Shown here piece by piece: positions 32,150 to 43,785 of a DNA stretch of 64,000 bases (positions are counted from its first letter, which is position 1; each line of letters begins with the position of its first letter). The position numbers and the translations under genes were made by a program. Origin of the DNA: Dipteris shenzhenensis (Eukaryota; Polypodiophyta; Polypodiopsida; Gleicheniales); assembly GCA_047967505.1 (NCBI GenBank), contig CM106539.1; one strand, 5' to 3'. The notes below the pieces were generated by a model. The model was not told the origin of the DNA and made no database searches. It saw nothing but the letters and a program-made list of their open reading frames with translations.

Positions 32150-33165
32150 GTCATAGCAGGTTCTTGTGGATCTACTCCCAATTTATGAGTAGGTTTTTGT
32201 GGGTCTACTGCTATGGAGTTAGACTAAATGCCATATTAAAGGAGTGGCTTTGTATTTCCTTATGGGAAAGTTGATGACGGTCTTGATCGATCATTGCTAT
32301 ACCCTTGTGGACCTTGCAGTAGGTTCTTGTGTTACTACTCCCTTTTTAGGAGCAGATTCTTGTGTAGTGACTACCGGTATATCCTTGGTTGTTGGTGTTA
32401 TAGACTCCAACTTGTTAGGTTGCTCCTCTAATTTTTGTGAGTCTAGCAGGGTGAAGTTGACCATGGTATAAGTACGAGAAGGTGGGCTATGTGTTGATGA
32501 TGCTTAGGGATCCACATTGCTACCATAAGATCCTCAAGATTGTAGTAGGCCTTCCTGATCCCATCTTTCTGGTGCCTTTATCAATTATATCCTCTAGTTG
32601 GTTCAACTTCCATTGTCTCATCGTAATAAAGAGATGTATGTCCATAAGAGCAAATGTGAGTAGGATCGTAGTGTCTCGGAGATATTGTGTTTTTGTTAAG
32701 CCCAAGTTGCTTTTGAGAAAGTTGCCAATGAAAATCATTCATCATTCTCATTGGAAGGTTCTTGTGTGACTTCCACTATGTCTAGCTTGGTTAGTGTGAC
32801 CTTTGTAGCTGTCATGAAGCTTAATGCCGATTTTCTAGCTAAGGAAGGTTCTTATGTAGCGCCCAAAGTAGATTCCATTTTTTCCTGTCAGGTTCTTATG
32901 TTTTGGTCTCTTTTTTGGAGATAGGTTCTTGTATAAGTGCCATTTGCCTTGAAGATGATGCAATGAATTCAAAGGCATTTTGGTAGACTGTTGGTCGAGT
33001 AGGTTCTTGTGTTACCATCTCTCATTTTGAAACACGTTCTTGTGTAACTACTCGATAGGAGGTATAGGATGATCTTTGTGTGTGATCCTCTTGTATTGAT
33101 GCTTTGCCCTTGTCCTTGCGAGTAGGTTCTTGTGGTTCTACCTTTTTCAAGGTATCTTCTTATGG
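32150..33165 (-). pseudogene. remnant of TQEP-motif repeat protein
   Basis: The plus-strand phrase AGGTTCTTGTG recurs at 32159, 32192, 32322, 32355, 32757, 32847, 32891, 32924, 33002, 33035, 33125 and 33155. On the minus strand it codes for T-Q-E-P-T/S. Members come in pairs 33 bases apart (one pair 30), that is 11 codons, and pairs recur at about 110-165 bases. Spacing in multiples of three within each pair shows that the repeats once lay in a protein. Frames are now broken by stops. The parent protein is not recognised; it could be the C-terminal part of the gypsy element whose protease lies at 38898-39240. Confidence 0.5.
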
Positions 33166-33512
33166 TTCTGATCTCCAATCTTTGCCTTGATTTTTCATAA
33201 TTGATAGGCTTGAAGTTGATGTTTGCCTCTCATTTATTGGTGAAGACAATTTTTGAGGATTTGGCCCCCATTTGTTCTTGCTCTTTATTTAACACATTGT
33301 CATTGCTGCTTGAAGATGATGGAGGTACCTTGGGTAGTCAAATATAAGTGTTTTCAAGGTAATATGCTTGTGCCTCTAGTAGTCTTCTAGGAACCCAACA
33401 ATATTGTACCTTCTTTTTTGGATGGTGTCATTTTGTTCTCCGATGTTAGGTTTTGTTGTTTACATGATGGGTTTGTGAGGACACAATAGAAGCTAAGAGG
33501 GAGAGGGAGCCC
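33166..33512. other. unassigned DNA left of the copia LTR
   Basis: No recognisable domain. Possibly continues the repeat-protein remnant on the minus strand. Confidence 0.3.
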
Positions 33513-33634
33513 GAGAGACATGAGTTTTGGTGGGTGCTTCAACACCCTAATCTTCATATATATATATATAGTTTGAGTATACATAACCAGGGTTAGGCAC
33601 AGGGGCCTTTAACCCCACAACCTTCCACTTAAAT
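33513..33634 (-). mobile_element. copia C LTR copy plus polypurine tract
   Basis: A nearly complete short LTR, minus strand TGTGGGGTTAAAGGCCCCTG ... CACCAAAACTCATGTCTCTC (33513-33619), preceded by the polypurine-type AAGTGGAAGGT at 33620-33632. The same LTR occurs at 37867-37978. The element body that should follow at higher coordinates is missing; an inverted element end follows instead. Confidence 0.75.
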
Positions 33635-33643
33635 GGCTTTATG

Positions 33644-34015
33644 GCTTTATGGCTTGATCAGCTAGTGGGAGATTTGGGGATTCATACAGGTGTATCGACA
33701 TCGCATATTGATTCCACGAGTGCTATTCAGCTAGACCAAACACATTGAGGTCAAGTACCATTTCATCAGGGAGGAACTTGAGTACAAGTGCATAGATTTT
33801 GTCAAGATTCATTCAGAGGATAACCCTGTAGATATGCTGATGAAGATTCTACCTAGTCAGTGGTTTGAGTATTGTTGTGTATTGATGGGCATTGGATAGT
33901 ATGCTTACCGGCTATTCTCCCCTAAAGGCAGATTAGCATTTAAGTGGAAGGTTGTGGGGTTAAAGGCCCCTGTGCCTAACCCTGGTTATGTATACTCAAA
34001 CTATATATATATATA
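33644..34015 (+). mobile_element. inverted copia C 3' end with LTR start
   Basis: The plus strand carries the end of copia RNase H (HIEVKYHFIREELEYKCIDF-like, read across a frame change, then CLLMGIG-type codons) and CCCCTAAAGGCA, the polypurine AAGTGGAAGGT and the LTR start TGTGGGGTTAAAGG (33953-34015). It is a near-identical inverted copy of 34221-34590. Confidence 0.75.
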
Positions 34016-34482
34016 CTCTGCTCCCTTAATTGAGATAAAGTTTTAGAAATGGGGGGTATTCCACACCCATGTATGAAACATGAAATTTAAAACATTAAAA
34101 ATCAATCATTAGTATCAAAATAATAATAAAAATCATTTGAGCTTGTGGGGTATTCCACACCCATATGCTATAAATATTTTACACAAGGTAATTAGTAATT
34201 ATGTTAAAAGAGCATCTCGTAAATATATAGTTTGAGTATGCATAACCAGGGTTAGGCATAGGGGCCTTTAACCCCACAACCTTCCACTTAAATGCCAATG
34301 TGCCTTTAGGGGAGAATAGCTAGTAAGCATACTATCCAATGCCCATCAATACACAACAATACTCAAATCGCTGACTAGGTAGACTCTTCGTCAGCATATC
34401 TACAGGGTTATCCTCTGTATGAACCTTGACAAAATCTATGCACTTGTACTCAAGTACCTCCCTGATGAAATGGTACTTGAAC

Positions 34483-35774
34483 TCAATGTGTTTGGTCTAG
34501 CTGAATAGCACTCATGGAATCAATATGTAATGTCGATACACCTGTATGAATCCCCAAATCTCCCACTAGCTGATCAAGCCATAAAGCCTCCTTGCAACCT
34601 TCTATGGCTCCAACATACTCAATGTTTATGATAGACAAAACAATGCACTTTTGTGCATGAGACATCCTGCACCACCTGTAAAGGTGAATAAATAACTAGA
34701 AGTAGAGCTCTTGCTATCCACATGCCCTGCATAATCTGAATTTGTGTACCCAAGTACATGTATCTCTTCTCTACCAAAGCAGACACACATCTCCTTGGTA
34801 ACCTTCACGTATCTCATGATGCACTTAGCTGCCTCCCAATGCCTCTTTCCTGGATTAGCCATATACTGGCTATAACAACTCCCACTATAAATGCAATGTC
34901 TGGTCTAGTAGCTGTCATAGCATACATAAGACTCCCAACCACTGATGCATAAGGAACCTTGGCCACTCCCAACTGCTGATGCATAAGGAATCTTGGCCAT
35001 CATGGCCCTCTCCTCATCTAATTTGGGACTATCATCCTGACTCTGTTTCACATATGGAGGCAATGGAGTACTTACTGCCTTCCCCCCCTCGATATTGAAA
35101 CACTACAATACTTTTGTAACATACTCCTTCTATGAAAGCCAAAGGAGTTTCCTATTACTATCATGTGTGATGCGCATACCAAGAATGTGACCTGCATGTC
35201 CCAAATCCTTCATGTTAAAGGTCTCATGCAACCTGGCCTTTAATGCATCCAACTCATAAGTGTTCTTGCTAGCCAATAGCATATTGTCCACATAAAGTGC
35301 CAAGAGTATCAGGCTATTATCCTTAGCCCTTTTAGTGTAAAGGCAGTGATCAATCTCACTTCTTCTGAAACCCTGGGACTAAATGAAAGCATCAAACTTC
35401 TGATACCATTCTCTAGGCATTTTCTTATGGCCATATAGACTCTTTTTTAGCTTGCAAACCAAATGTACTCTGCCCTTTTCTTCAAAGCCTTTTGGCTGTA
35501 CCATGTAGATTTCCACGTGCAGATCCCCATGCAAGAAAGCTGTCTTGACATCCATTTGCATAAGCTCCATATCCTTTGCTACCACAAGTCCAAGTACACA
35601 TATAAGTGTGGTCATCTTCATGACTAGAAAGAAGATCTCATTAAATTCCACACCCTTCTCTTGCTTGAACCATTTAGCAACCAAACAGGCCTTGTACTTA
35701 GGCACATCATCACTTGTGACCATCTTGTAGACCCATTTATTGCATAGCATACTCCCACTTGCACTGATCCTCAT
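34483..35774 (-). pseudogene. copia C reverse transcriptase and RNase H
   Basis: RT: NKWVYKMVTSDDVPKYKACL, MDVKTAFLHGDLHVEIYM, and the catalytic motif YVDN in LLALYVDNMLL, where copia has YVDD. RNase H: VLGYTNSDYAGHVDSKSSTS with D-Y-A-G present. The frame is open for 131 residues (35379-35774) and in smaller pieces elsewhere. The Asp-to-Asn change and the stops mean loss of activity. Confidence 0.85.
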
Positions 35775-36059
35775 GCATTATAGCCTCTCTATAGCAAGAA
35801 AGCTCCTCATAATCAGTAAGAATCACATAACCATAGTATGCTTCACATAGTTTGCCCTTGGAACAAATTTATCAAGCGTTCTAGAAATTCTAGTTGATCT
35901 TCTCAAGGGCATTTTAGCTTGCTATCCTGCCTACATATTAGCCACATTTGGCTCATCATTTCCACCCCTAGATGATCCATCATCTTCCCTTGATTGTATA
36001 CATGTGGGAGTACCTGGTGGCACCATTTCTTGCACATTTGGTGCATGGATAGCTTGCTA

Positions 36060-36540
36060 TCCTATCAACATATGCAGGTGGATTCACATCCTAAAATTTC
36101 CACTGTCATAAGTGGAGAACCATTCCCTATGGGCAGTAACATGGAATGAAGCACAAGAATCCAAAATCCAATCCTTGGAATATGCATCATCTGAAGTGGT
36201 AAGCAACTTTGTAGGTTTCATGCCTTGGATTTGCTACGAGACTTTCCTCCCTCTTGGTACTTCCCCCTAACCTATGATCTGGCCCCTTGCACATTTAAGG
36301 TTGCATACTTCTTGTTGCCTTCCATAGACTTTCATCTAATCTCCTCAGCTAGCAAGCTATCCACAACATCATCAAACATCAGTACTCCACCAGGTGCAGA
36401 GTTACTGACAGCTGTACAGAAGGTATCCCATGAGGATGCCAATGAACACAAGAGGAATACTGCCTTAGTATTCGCATCAAAATTCAGCTTTTGAGCCTGA
36501 AGCTAGTTGAAAATAATATTGAATTCATTCAAGTGAGAAG
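36060..36540 (-). pseudogene. copia C gag (UBN2) and protease
   Basis: Minus strand AVFLLCSLASSWDTFCTAVS, then MFDDVVDSLLAEEIR, is the UBN2 gag of plant copia elements. After a short gap comes DWILDSCASFHVTAHREWFS, the protease active-site region. The usual D-S-G-A reads D-S-C-A, so the protease would be inactive. Confidence 0.85.
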
Positions 36541-37852
36541 CAATGGAGACCCACGCCACAATGGATGTTAATATCACCAAAATCCTCAAAAATCAAAGCA
36601 TCAAAATGCATCCGACTCATGTGCATATACTATGCATCCATATGAGCAAATCTGGCTAGAAAAAAAATGCCAACGTGTAATAATGACAAAACAATGGCAA
36701 ACCCAATGCCAATAAGAGCCAAATGCCTCAACCATAAACATCGCCCATGGGCATAGGCATCATCAATGTCTCATCCAAGAAAGCATAGCACACTCAGTGT
36801 ATCAATTGCAATGTGTCAAAGCCATCTCTCAGCATAAAATAGCATCTTTGTGCTAAACATCCATCAATAAAGCATCCCACAAGGCAATTTGGGCCTATCA
36901 ATGCATCCAACAAGGATGGCAATGCATCCAAATGGCTTGTAAAGCATCCACTGCAACCTAATGCAAACCACAAATGAGCACACATGGCTCAGATTGCAAC
37001 CAAAGTGATTTGCATAAGGTATGTCCCCAAAATCACATCCTTAAGGTAATGGCCGATACTACAAAGAAAATCTGAGATGTCTCAAAATACGGACATCACT
37101 ACACATCTGGATTCAGTAAGACAATCTGCAAATATCTCTCTTATGCTGCAACTCCAAAATCTCATCCGAGGATGGAGTAAGAGCTAGTCAACACTTGCGT
37201 TTACTTGTAAAAATGAACCCTAGGCAAATTTAAACATAAGGGGTATCCTTAGTTGACACGTGGCAATCAATGAGGTGGTCTTGGAAACTTTGAGAAATTT
37301 CTTGCAAAGGGACGATGGAAAAATACAGAGAATCACAACTCCCTCGATTCTTTATGGAATGGCAAGTAGCTTTGCAAAGAGATGTTTCAAGTAGTCTCGA
37401 ATCCAATGGGACAGACAACTCTATAGATGAAGGCCTGGATGTTGAGATCCCACTCACATAGGAAATGACAAAATGAAGATGTCGAAGTAGACATAGCTTC
37501 GCCACAACTTCAGAAGTTTAAGAAGTCGAAAGTAGCTTCATAGATAGAAGTTTTAAATTGTTGTGGATCCACCAAGAGTGTTAGAACTACAAATGGTGGC
37601 TGGATATGAAGATCCAACACATGAAATCCTTGCAGGAACAAATTTTATCACTTTTTTATAGGATTTGTAACTTTTCACTGAGACAGAGATGTAAAAACAA
37701 AAAATAAAGTACTCAAAGTCTTCTACAACTTTGCTTTTGATCTCAAGACGAGATTCAACATTTAGAGGAGGATATCTTTGTTTGAAGTCTCTCAGATCTG
37801 AAATAGATTGTCTTTTACAACTTCCTCTTGTGAGTTGCGATAGTCTTATCTT
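36541..37852 (-). other. copia C 5' internal region, degenerate
   Basis: Between the primer-binding site and recognisable gag. An open 91-residue frame (37230-37505) has no known motif. The repeated ATGCATCC and GCATCCA phrases at 36590-36960 suggest local duplication. Confidence 0.4.
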
Positions 37853-37866
37853 CCAGCTCTGATACC
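37853..37866 (-). other. copia C primer-binding site
   Basis: Minus strand GGTATCAGAGCTGG, directly after the LTR end. Matches the iMet tRNA complement TGGTATCAGAGC except for the first base. Confidence 0.85.
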
Positions 37867-37978
37867 GAGAGACACAAGTTTTGGTGGGTGCTTCAACACC
37901 CTAATCTTCAGTATATCCATATATATATAGTTTGAGTTTACATAACTAGGGTTAGGCACAAGGGCCTTTAACCCCATA
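37867..37978 (-). mobile_element. copia C 5' LTR
   Basis: About 112 bp, from GGGGTTAAAGGCCCTTGTGC to CACCAAAACTTGTGTCTCTC (minus strand). Related copies lie at 33513-33619 and, partial, at 33953-34015 and 34221-34278. An (AT) stretch in the middle is where the partial copies break off. Confidence 0.8.
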
Positions 37979-38374
37979 TGGTTGGCTATTAATGTCGAGG
38001 TTTAGTTGGAACATATACCTTCGGCTTGCAGTAGATCCTTTTGGATCCATATTTTATTGGTTGCTCTTCTTCTTTATTGTCTTTGCCAGTGAGATGCTTG
38101 CCGAGGTTGAGAAGTGAAAGTGGATGTTGATGTTAGTGCTTGCTGATTGGTAGTTCTTGGCACATCGTAATGGGTTGATTTGTTACCAAAAAACCCTTTG
38201 TGAGTGTCTTGGATCTATATTTTACCAAGAATCATAGCTTCTATTAAGGTAACTGTAGGAATTATAAAAAACTTGCAAGGCACAATGTAATTGTCCATGG
38301 AAAGATTTAGCATTAAAGAACTAATAAGCCTAATTGAGGTACCTCCTATGGATTGAATTTCAAAATTACAAACT

Positions 38375-39240
38375 TCAAGGAGTGCCTGGCCGAGATGTTT
38401 TAATGTTTCCTAGGAGATGAGCTTGTTGCCTACTCGACCGTTTGCCAAGGCTTGTATTTGACATGTTGAACCTGTTGATGTTAACTCTACCCAAAGTTGA
38501 GATAGAGTAATATCTATCTCCTATAGTATCAATAGAATTATCAATTGCAAGTTCAACTCGATTAGGTAGCACCACTCTTATGGTGTAAAAAGGTGTAATG
38601 GTAGTAGGTTTATCATTGTCAAGGTGCATAAATTGAGTTCCTTTTATACTTGGCAGATCTATTGTGCCAATGTTTGTATCCAATTTGTTCAGTCTTCTAA
38701 CTCTATTAAAGGAGAAAACCAAGAGTTTTCAGGACTACTCATTTTCCTCTTCCTTATAAGCTTTGAATACATTTACCAATGTCGACCTATTGGTGATGTC
38801 AGATTCATCTACAAATAGATTTCCTGACATAGGGTGAGCCTTCCAAGGTTGGAGATCCGACTTGCTCGTCCCTATGTAAATATATTCTATTTAAGATCTA
38901 GTCGTGGACCAATCCTTCAATTCGCATGAAAGGTCTACCCAATATGATGTCATAGCCATCTGAATGGTTAGGAAAGTCCATTACAACAAACCACACTTGG
39001 TAGGTTAGACCGAAGGTCTTAATCTTGTTGCCTCTTAGAAAACCTATCGGTTGGGCTATTGCTCCATTAGCCAGTTTTACTACCAGGTTTGTGCTATCCA
39101 TTTTAGGTCATCCCCACTTGGTTCAACACTGCTTAGTGATTATGCTTACACCAGTTGCTCCATCCAAGATTGCAGTCATGCTCTTACAAGTGAACGTCTT
39201 GTTGATGAGTTTTGTGATTATTCCTCGTCTACTCTTTTGA
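38375..39240 (-). pseudogene. Ty3/gypsy protease region
   Basis: At 38898-39195 the minus strand encodes TAILDGATGVSIIT, then KLANGAIAQPIGFLRG and GYDIILGRPFMRI. These are the active-site and C-terminal (Y-D-x-I-L-G-R-P) motifs of gypsy aspartic proteases. The usual D-[ST]-G-A reads D-G-A. A further 115-residue open frame at 38375-38722 has no recognised domain but lies in order after it. RT does not follow; the copia C element interrupts. Confidence 0.7.
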
Positions 39241-39290
39241 GTATGGGGCCTCCTCAGAAGTATCTTAGACCTTGAAGCCCACTATTTCAA

Positions 39291-40441
39291 GTGAAGTCCA
39301 TGAGACAACCCCTCCCACAAAGGTGTGAATTGGAGGAACTGGCTACTAAATTATTAAATATAGTAAGCCATCAATTGGAAGGAGGGATGGCCAAGGAAGC
39401 CCTTAATAGTTCCCACCTATTCCCAAGTCATGATAATGTGTGGTGTTGGATATGTATCAGGCACAATTCCACCAACAAGTGCCCTTGCCTTCATGCAAGG
39501 CCAACACTCTATTGTGCCCATTGTGCACCATGGGGCAATCGTGAGACATCATAATGTCGATATCCTAAGATCATTCCCCATCCAATGTACTAGCAACAAC
39601 CACCTCTTACTTTACCCACACCACTAAATCCATCCAACAATTCCCAATACAAGGAGCCACTCCTACCATCTAAGGACAATTTAAGGCTCAAAATTCCCCA
39701 TTACTCCCAGCCATACTGAGACCTCAACTCCCACCACCACGAATCACTCCCATGAATCAAGTATTGGTGGAGGAACTACCTAGTCATTGGGAAGCACCAT
39801 TGTGCACAAGGTGTGAATGTGACCACATCTATAATGATTGCTCAATACAGAGACCAATAGTGCTAGCTACTGCACCTAAGAATACAAGTCTTAATCTTCT
39901 CAACATTGAGAGAGGCCAAGTGTCTCTATATCCTTAAATGTAATTAGAAGGGCTTTGGCTAAGGCACTTAGCAAGGAACTTCATAAGTAATACAAAAGAG
40001 ATAAGGCTAGTATATCCCATCCTAGAGAGGTGAACAAAACGGGTGCAGTTAAGGTGGGAAAAGGTTCCGATAAGGTGATTATCCAAAATGGATCCTATGA
40101 AGGCATAGCTAGCTTTTCCACCTAATCTTCTTCTACTCGTCACTTGGGGAGTGTTAAATCATCGAAAACCTATGACCTCTAAAGGTCAGGGTGAATACCT
40201 AGACCCTATAATTGAGAAACAATGCCTCACCGAGGCACAACTGGTACATAATTGCCAAGAAAAATTTGAACAATGGTTCAAGGCTAGCAAGGGGTTAGAA
40301 ACCATCCATCCTAGTTACCAAACCTTTAATAGAGCCCCTAAAGCCTCTCCCATCTTCTTTCCTTGGGCCTTTTCTTTCATGTTGTCATTTAAGTGCATAG
40401 CAACCTTGCTGCACAACTCAAATACATCGGATTCATGGTAA
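39291..40441 (+). pseudogene. Ty3/gypsy gag with zinc knuckles
   Basis: The plus strand encodes CWICIRHNSTNKCPC, then LYCAHCAPWGN and LCTRCECDHIYNDCS: three Cys-rich motifs of CCHC-knuckle type, each imperfect (CX2CX3HX4C in the last). An 87-residue open frame starts at 39291. Two further open stretches (39752-39937 and 40151-40441) continue in other frames. It lies head to head with the minus-strand protease at 38898-39240. Confidence 0.55.
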
Positions 40442-40679
40442 AAAGATGGATGTGAAGCTTATAGTCCCACAAACCTATGAGGAAGTGTGGCAATAGTTCT
40501 GCATCACTCATTCTCTCATGAGGTTCACAATGGGAGTTCAAGTGTTTGATTCTAACAATATAATCCTAAAGAGGCTCGGTCTCTTTTTGCTTAACCTCAT
40601 AGAGCTGGCTAAGTGGTCTCCACTTGGGTCTCCAAATCTTTTGGGTCCAGATTAATCACTTGAAGATAGGATATGATAC

Positions 40680-41705
40680 CCTTAGTGGCAATTGCTAGAG
40701 GTTACTTGATTAGCTTGGATGTAAAATGATCCCTAAGGGCATTGTTTTCAGACTTTTAGGCATTCCTATGAGTTTTGACACCAGTATGAAGGAAAAATGA
40801 ATTGGGTAATGGAAAGATTCGATTCAAAGTTAGAGAAATGGAGAGGCTTTCAAGATAATTTGGTAGGTAAGAAAATCGTGCTAAACCACAATATTTATCC
40901 TATTGTCATCTTTTACTTGTCTTGCTGGCATCCATGTTAAATAGGGCTAGCTAGATTTATTGGCAAATGTAGATCTTTCCTTTTGGGTTGGACCAAGAGA
41001 ATATCTAAGGTTAGATGGAGATTCTATACAAGATCCAAACAAGAAGGGGGGCTGATAAATGTGAAATAGGTTGCCGCTAAGCTTGAATCTACATGGATAC
41101 TTAAAGTGTTTTTGAATCCTGATCCAAATTCAGCCTAGCTCTTGGCCAAATTTTACACATATGCTAGACCCCTTAGGGCTGCTAAATGGAAGAATTACCC
41201 TTTTTTGTCTACTATCTTTTCTTCTAAACCTTGCTGCACTAAAGGCAGCTAGCTTTGGAGATCCCACTTGACAACCTTTGAGACAATCCAAGTTAGATAA
41301 TATTCTATGGTAAAGGAGAATTTTGTATTTGGATTCAATTTGGGTCTTTGTTATTCATAGAAACTCCCCTCTTGAAGATGTTGATTGCATGCTCTTTGTT
41401 CAAAAAGGACCTGTAGACTTGAGGGAAAAAGAGATGGATGTCTTGGCTTGAAATTAGGAGACACTTTAGACTATCAAAATCAGGTTGGTGAGTTGGTCAA
41501 GGAGATATTAGCACTATGGGAAGGTAATATCCTCTGGAAAGGAGGTATAGTTTTAAATTATTCATTGGAACCTAGTTGGTTAAACTCTTTTCATCTTCTT
41601 CTCATACCCACTCTAGTGGAGAATACAAAGGAGAAAAGCAGGGTCCTAAACTCTAGATGGAACCTACATGATAGCACTCACTATTGGGGCTATGACTATA
41701 GGTGA
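40680..41705 (+). pseudogene. LINE ORF2 C-terminal remnant
   Basis: The plus strand reads MNWVMERFDSKLEKWRGF, LVGKKIVLNHNIYPIVIFYL, then ARFIGKCRSFLLGW and WKNYPFLSTIF, the post-RT blocks of the LINE at 1-1197. Several stops and frame changes. It ends in LWEGNILWKGG and WNLHDSTHYWG before the zf-RVT module, so the 3' end is lost. Confidence 0.8.
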
Positions 41706-43129
41706 AAGCCAAGTTACCTTATCAACTAAATAAATGAACCCCACCTTGTGTAGCCTAGTGATCCCTTTGCATCTAGAACTTTTCACGATGTGGTAGGAAC
41801 CTCTTTGGATACTAGGGCATAAAAATATGGGGAAATGACTTGATATTATCATACCTGCCAAGAAGTACTTGGAAAATACCCCATATTAAACCTTCTCTCT
41901 GGATAGCCCAATTGCCTATGTATAAGGGATGCAGCCTCTCTAGGAGTATTTCCCAATAACTCATTGTGATCTTTAATGGACTCTTGTTTGAGGTTGCTTG
42001 CCTCTAATGGAGGAAATAAGTGGCTCTCAAATTTTCTATGATGGGAGAATCCCTAAGAGGGAAGCTTCCCCTAAATTTTCGATTTCAAGTCACCTAAAGA
42101 GGTTCCCGCATCACTATGAGGGAAAAATCTCTAAGAAGAAAACTTCCCCAAAATTGTATTCCACAAACTCTAGATTGGAATCCACCTCTAACAATACAAC
42201 AAGAGAGATATCACTAGAAAAGTCTTCTTTGCTATATAAAAGAAGGAGCATAGACATTCCAAATCTCACAATTGAGAGTCCTAGCTTGAAATCCCATGTG
42301 AATTGTGTCAATCCATGAGCTCAACTTGCTTGAAAACATTAGTAGCTATAGACTACTAATCAAGATGCACACACATTTGCTCCATCCTATTGTTGAGTGC
42401 ATTTGCTCCATCCTATTGTTGAGACAAGATCTTGAGACCCTACTGTATAGCTATTTTAGAATTCTATATAAACCTATTTTAGAGCTATTGTTTACATCCT
42501 AATACTAAATGACAAGTCATGTTTCATGTCTATTAGCTAGGAATGCTAGAGTGGAGAATTGGATGGCTGAATGTCATGATGTTGGCAATGAAAACCACCC
42601 ATTCGGTAAAGAATTTCATACTTTCCTAGTCTTATTTGGCCATCCAAACCTATTTATACCCACTAGAACCATCAAAGAATGAGTACATCATGTGTCCAAC
42701 AACAACGTCTAGCATTGAATCCATGAAAGATAGAGGGAAAGGATCGGTCATAATTGCAACGTTGAGCTTATCCGCACAAACTTGCAACTTGTTCTTCTTC
42801 TTTGATACGATTACAATTGGGGATATCTAGCTTGCATGATCGATGGGGTGTATGAATGCCAATTGCAAAAGGTTGCCAATCTCTTCTTTAACCCAATGAT
42901 GTTAAAGAATGGATGCAATAAGATGATGATCCATTAGCAAAGATCATTGGGAAGATTGCAGATTTGATGCTTTCACAGATTAATGTCTGCTATCTCTACC
43001 ATCTATCAAGAACATATTCTTGGCATTCAGGAATAGTATATGTAGAATTCTAAGGTAGCTCCCATATTTTTTAGGTTTGCAAAAGCCTTCTAGCTAGGGT
43101 CACCTAGAATTCAAATTGCATAATGGGCT
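41706..43129. other. unassigned, mostly retroelement debris
   Basis: The plus-strand open frame at 41998-42318 (106 residues, Ser/Lys-rich, with a repeated KISKKKTSPK / RIPKREASPK phrase) has no known homologue I can name. The rest up to 43129 probably belongs to the gypsy element whose integrase follows. Confidence 0.35.
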
Positions 43130-43645
43130 GTTGTGGTGAATCTACAAGAATTATTTAGTGCCAAGCTCACAATATAAACAACTGTTTTTGCAAGAAATGC
43201 ACTTCTCTCCTATGGCTGGACATGTGGGTGTCACTAAGACATATGAGAGAATCAAACAAAGCTTCATCTGGGAAGGCATGTGGTGGGATGTGGTTAAGTA
43301 CGTGGCTAAATGCTTGCCTTGCCAATAGAATAAAGTGGACAACAACTTACCTACAGGTCTCTTGCAACCATTACCCATTCCACAGGGAAAATGGATGCAC
43401 ATAGCAATGGATTTCATGATAGGATTTCCTTGAGAGGGAATGGGATAGCATCTATGTTGTGGTGGATAGAATGACAAAACAGGCCCATTTCATACCCACA
43501 AAGACCTGTTATTTAGCATCACAGGTTGCCTCGCAATTCATTGAGCATGTCTTTAAGCACCATGGCTTTCCTCAAGAAATTGTTAGTGACAGAGATGCAA
43601 AATTTATGGGTCACTTTGGCAAGAGTTATTCATAGCAGTGGGCAT
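43130..43645 (+). pseudogene. Ty3/gypsy integrase fragment
   Basis: The plus strand encodes the zinc-binding start HVGVTKTYERIKQSF ... YVAKCLPC (H-H-C-C type). The catalytic core follows: WMHIAMDFMIGFP with the first Asp, VVDRMTKQAHFIPTKTC, and GFPQEIVSDRDAKF with the second Asp. The third acidic residue lies beyond the break at 43645, where a purine-rich tract begins. One stop (after LPCQ) and frame changes are present. The wording is that of chromovirus-type plant gypsy elements. Confidence 0.85.
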
Positions 43646-43785
43646 AGAATTGGCAAGGGGAAGAGAGGCAAAGAGGGAGAAGGAGTGAGAAGGGAGGAAA
43701 GGGAAGAGGGAGAGGAGGAGAGGGAGAAGTGTGAGGGGAAGAGAGAGATAGGGAGAGGTTGGGAGAAAGAGTGAAGGTAGCACAT
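43646..43785. repeat. purine-rich (GGGA/GAG) tract
   Basis: About 140 bases almost entirely A and G, replacing the end of the gypsy integrase. Translated frames here are low-complexity Glu/Arg/Gly or Ser/Pro/Leu. Confidence 0.85.

Larger units (their letters stand above)
34221..37978 (-). mobile_element. Ty1/copia element C, short LTRs, no integrase
   Basis: Order on the minus strand: LTR 37978-37867 (about 112 bp), primer-binding site 37866-37853, gag (UBN2-type) about 36500-36225, protease about 36170-36090, RT 35774-35100, RNase H 34862-34483, polypurine tract, and a truncated 3' LTR 34278-34221. The integrase expected between protease and RT is absent: the sequence goes from the protease to the RT linker within about 150 bases. 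Stops and frame changes occur throughout. Element size is about 3.8 kb. Confidence 0.8.
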
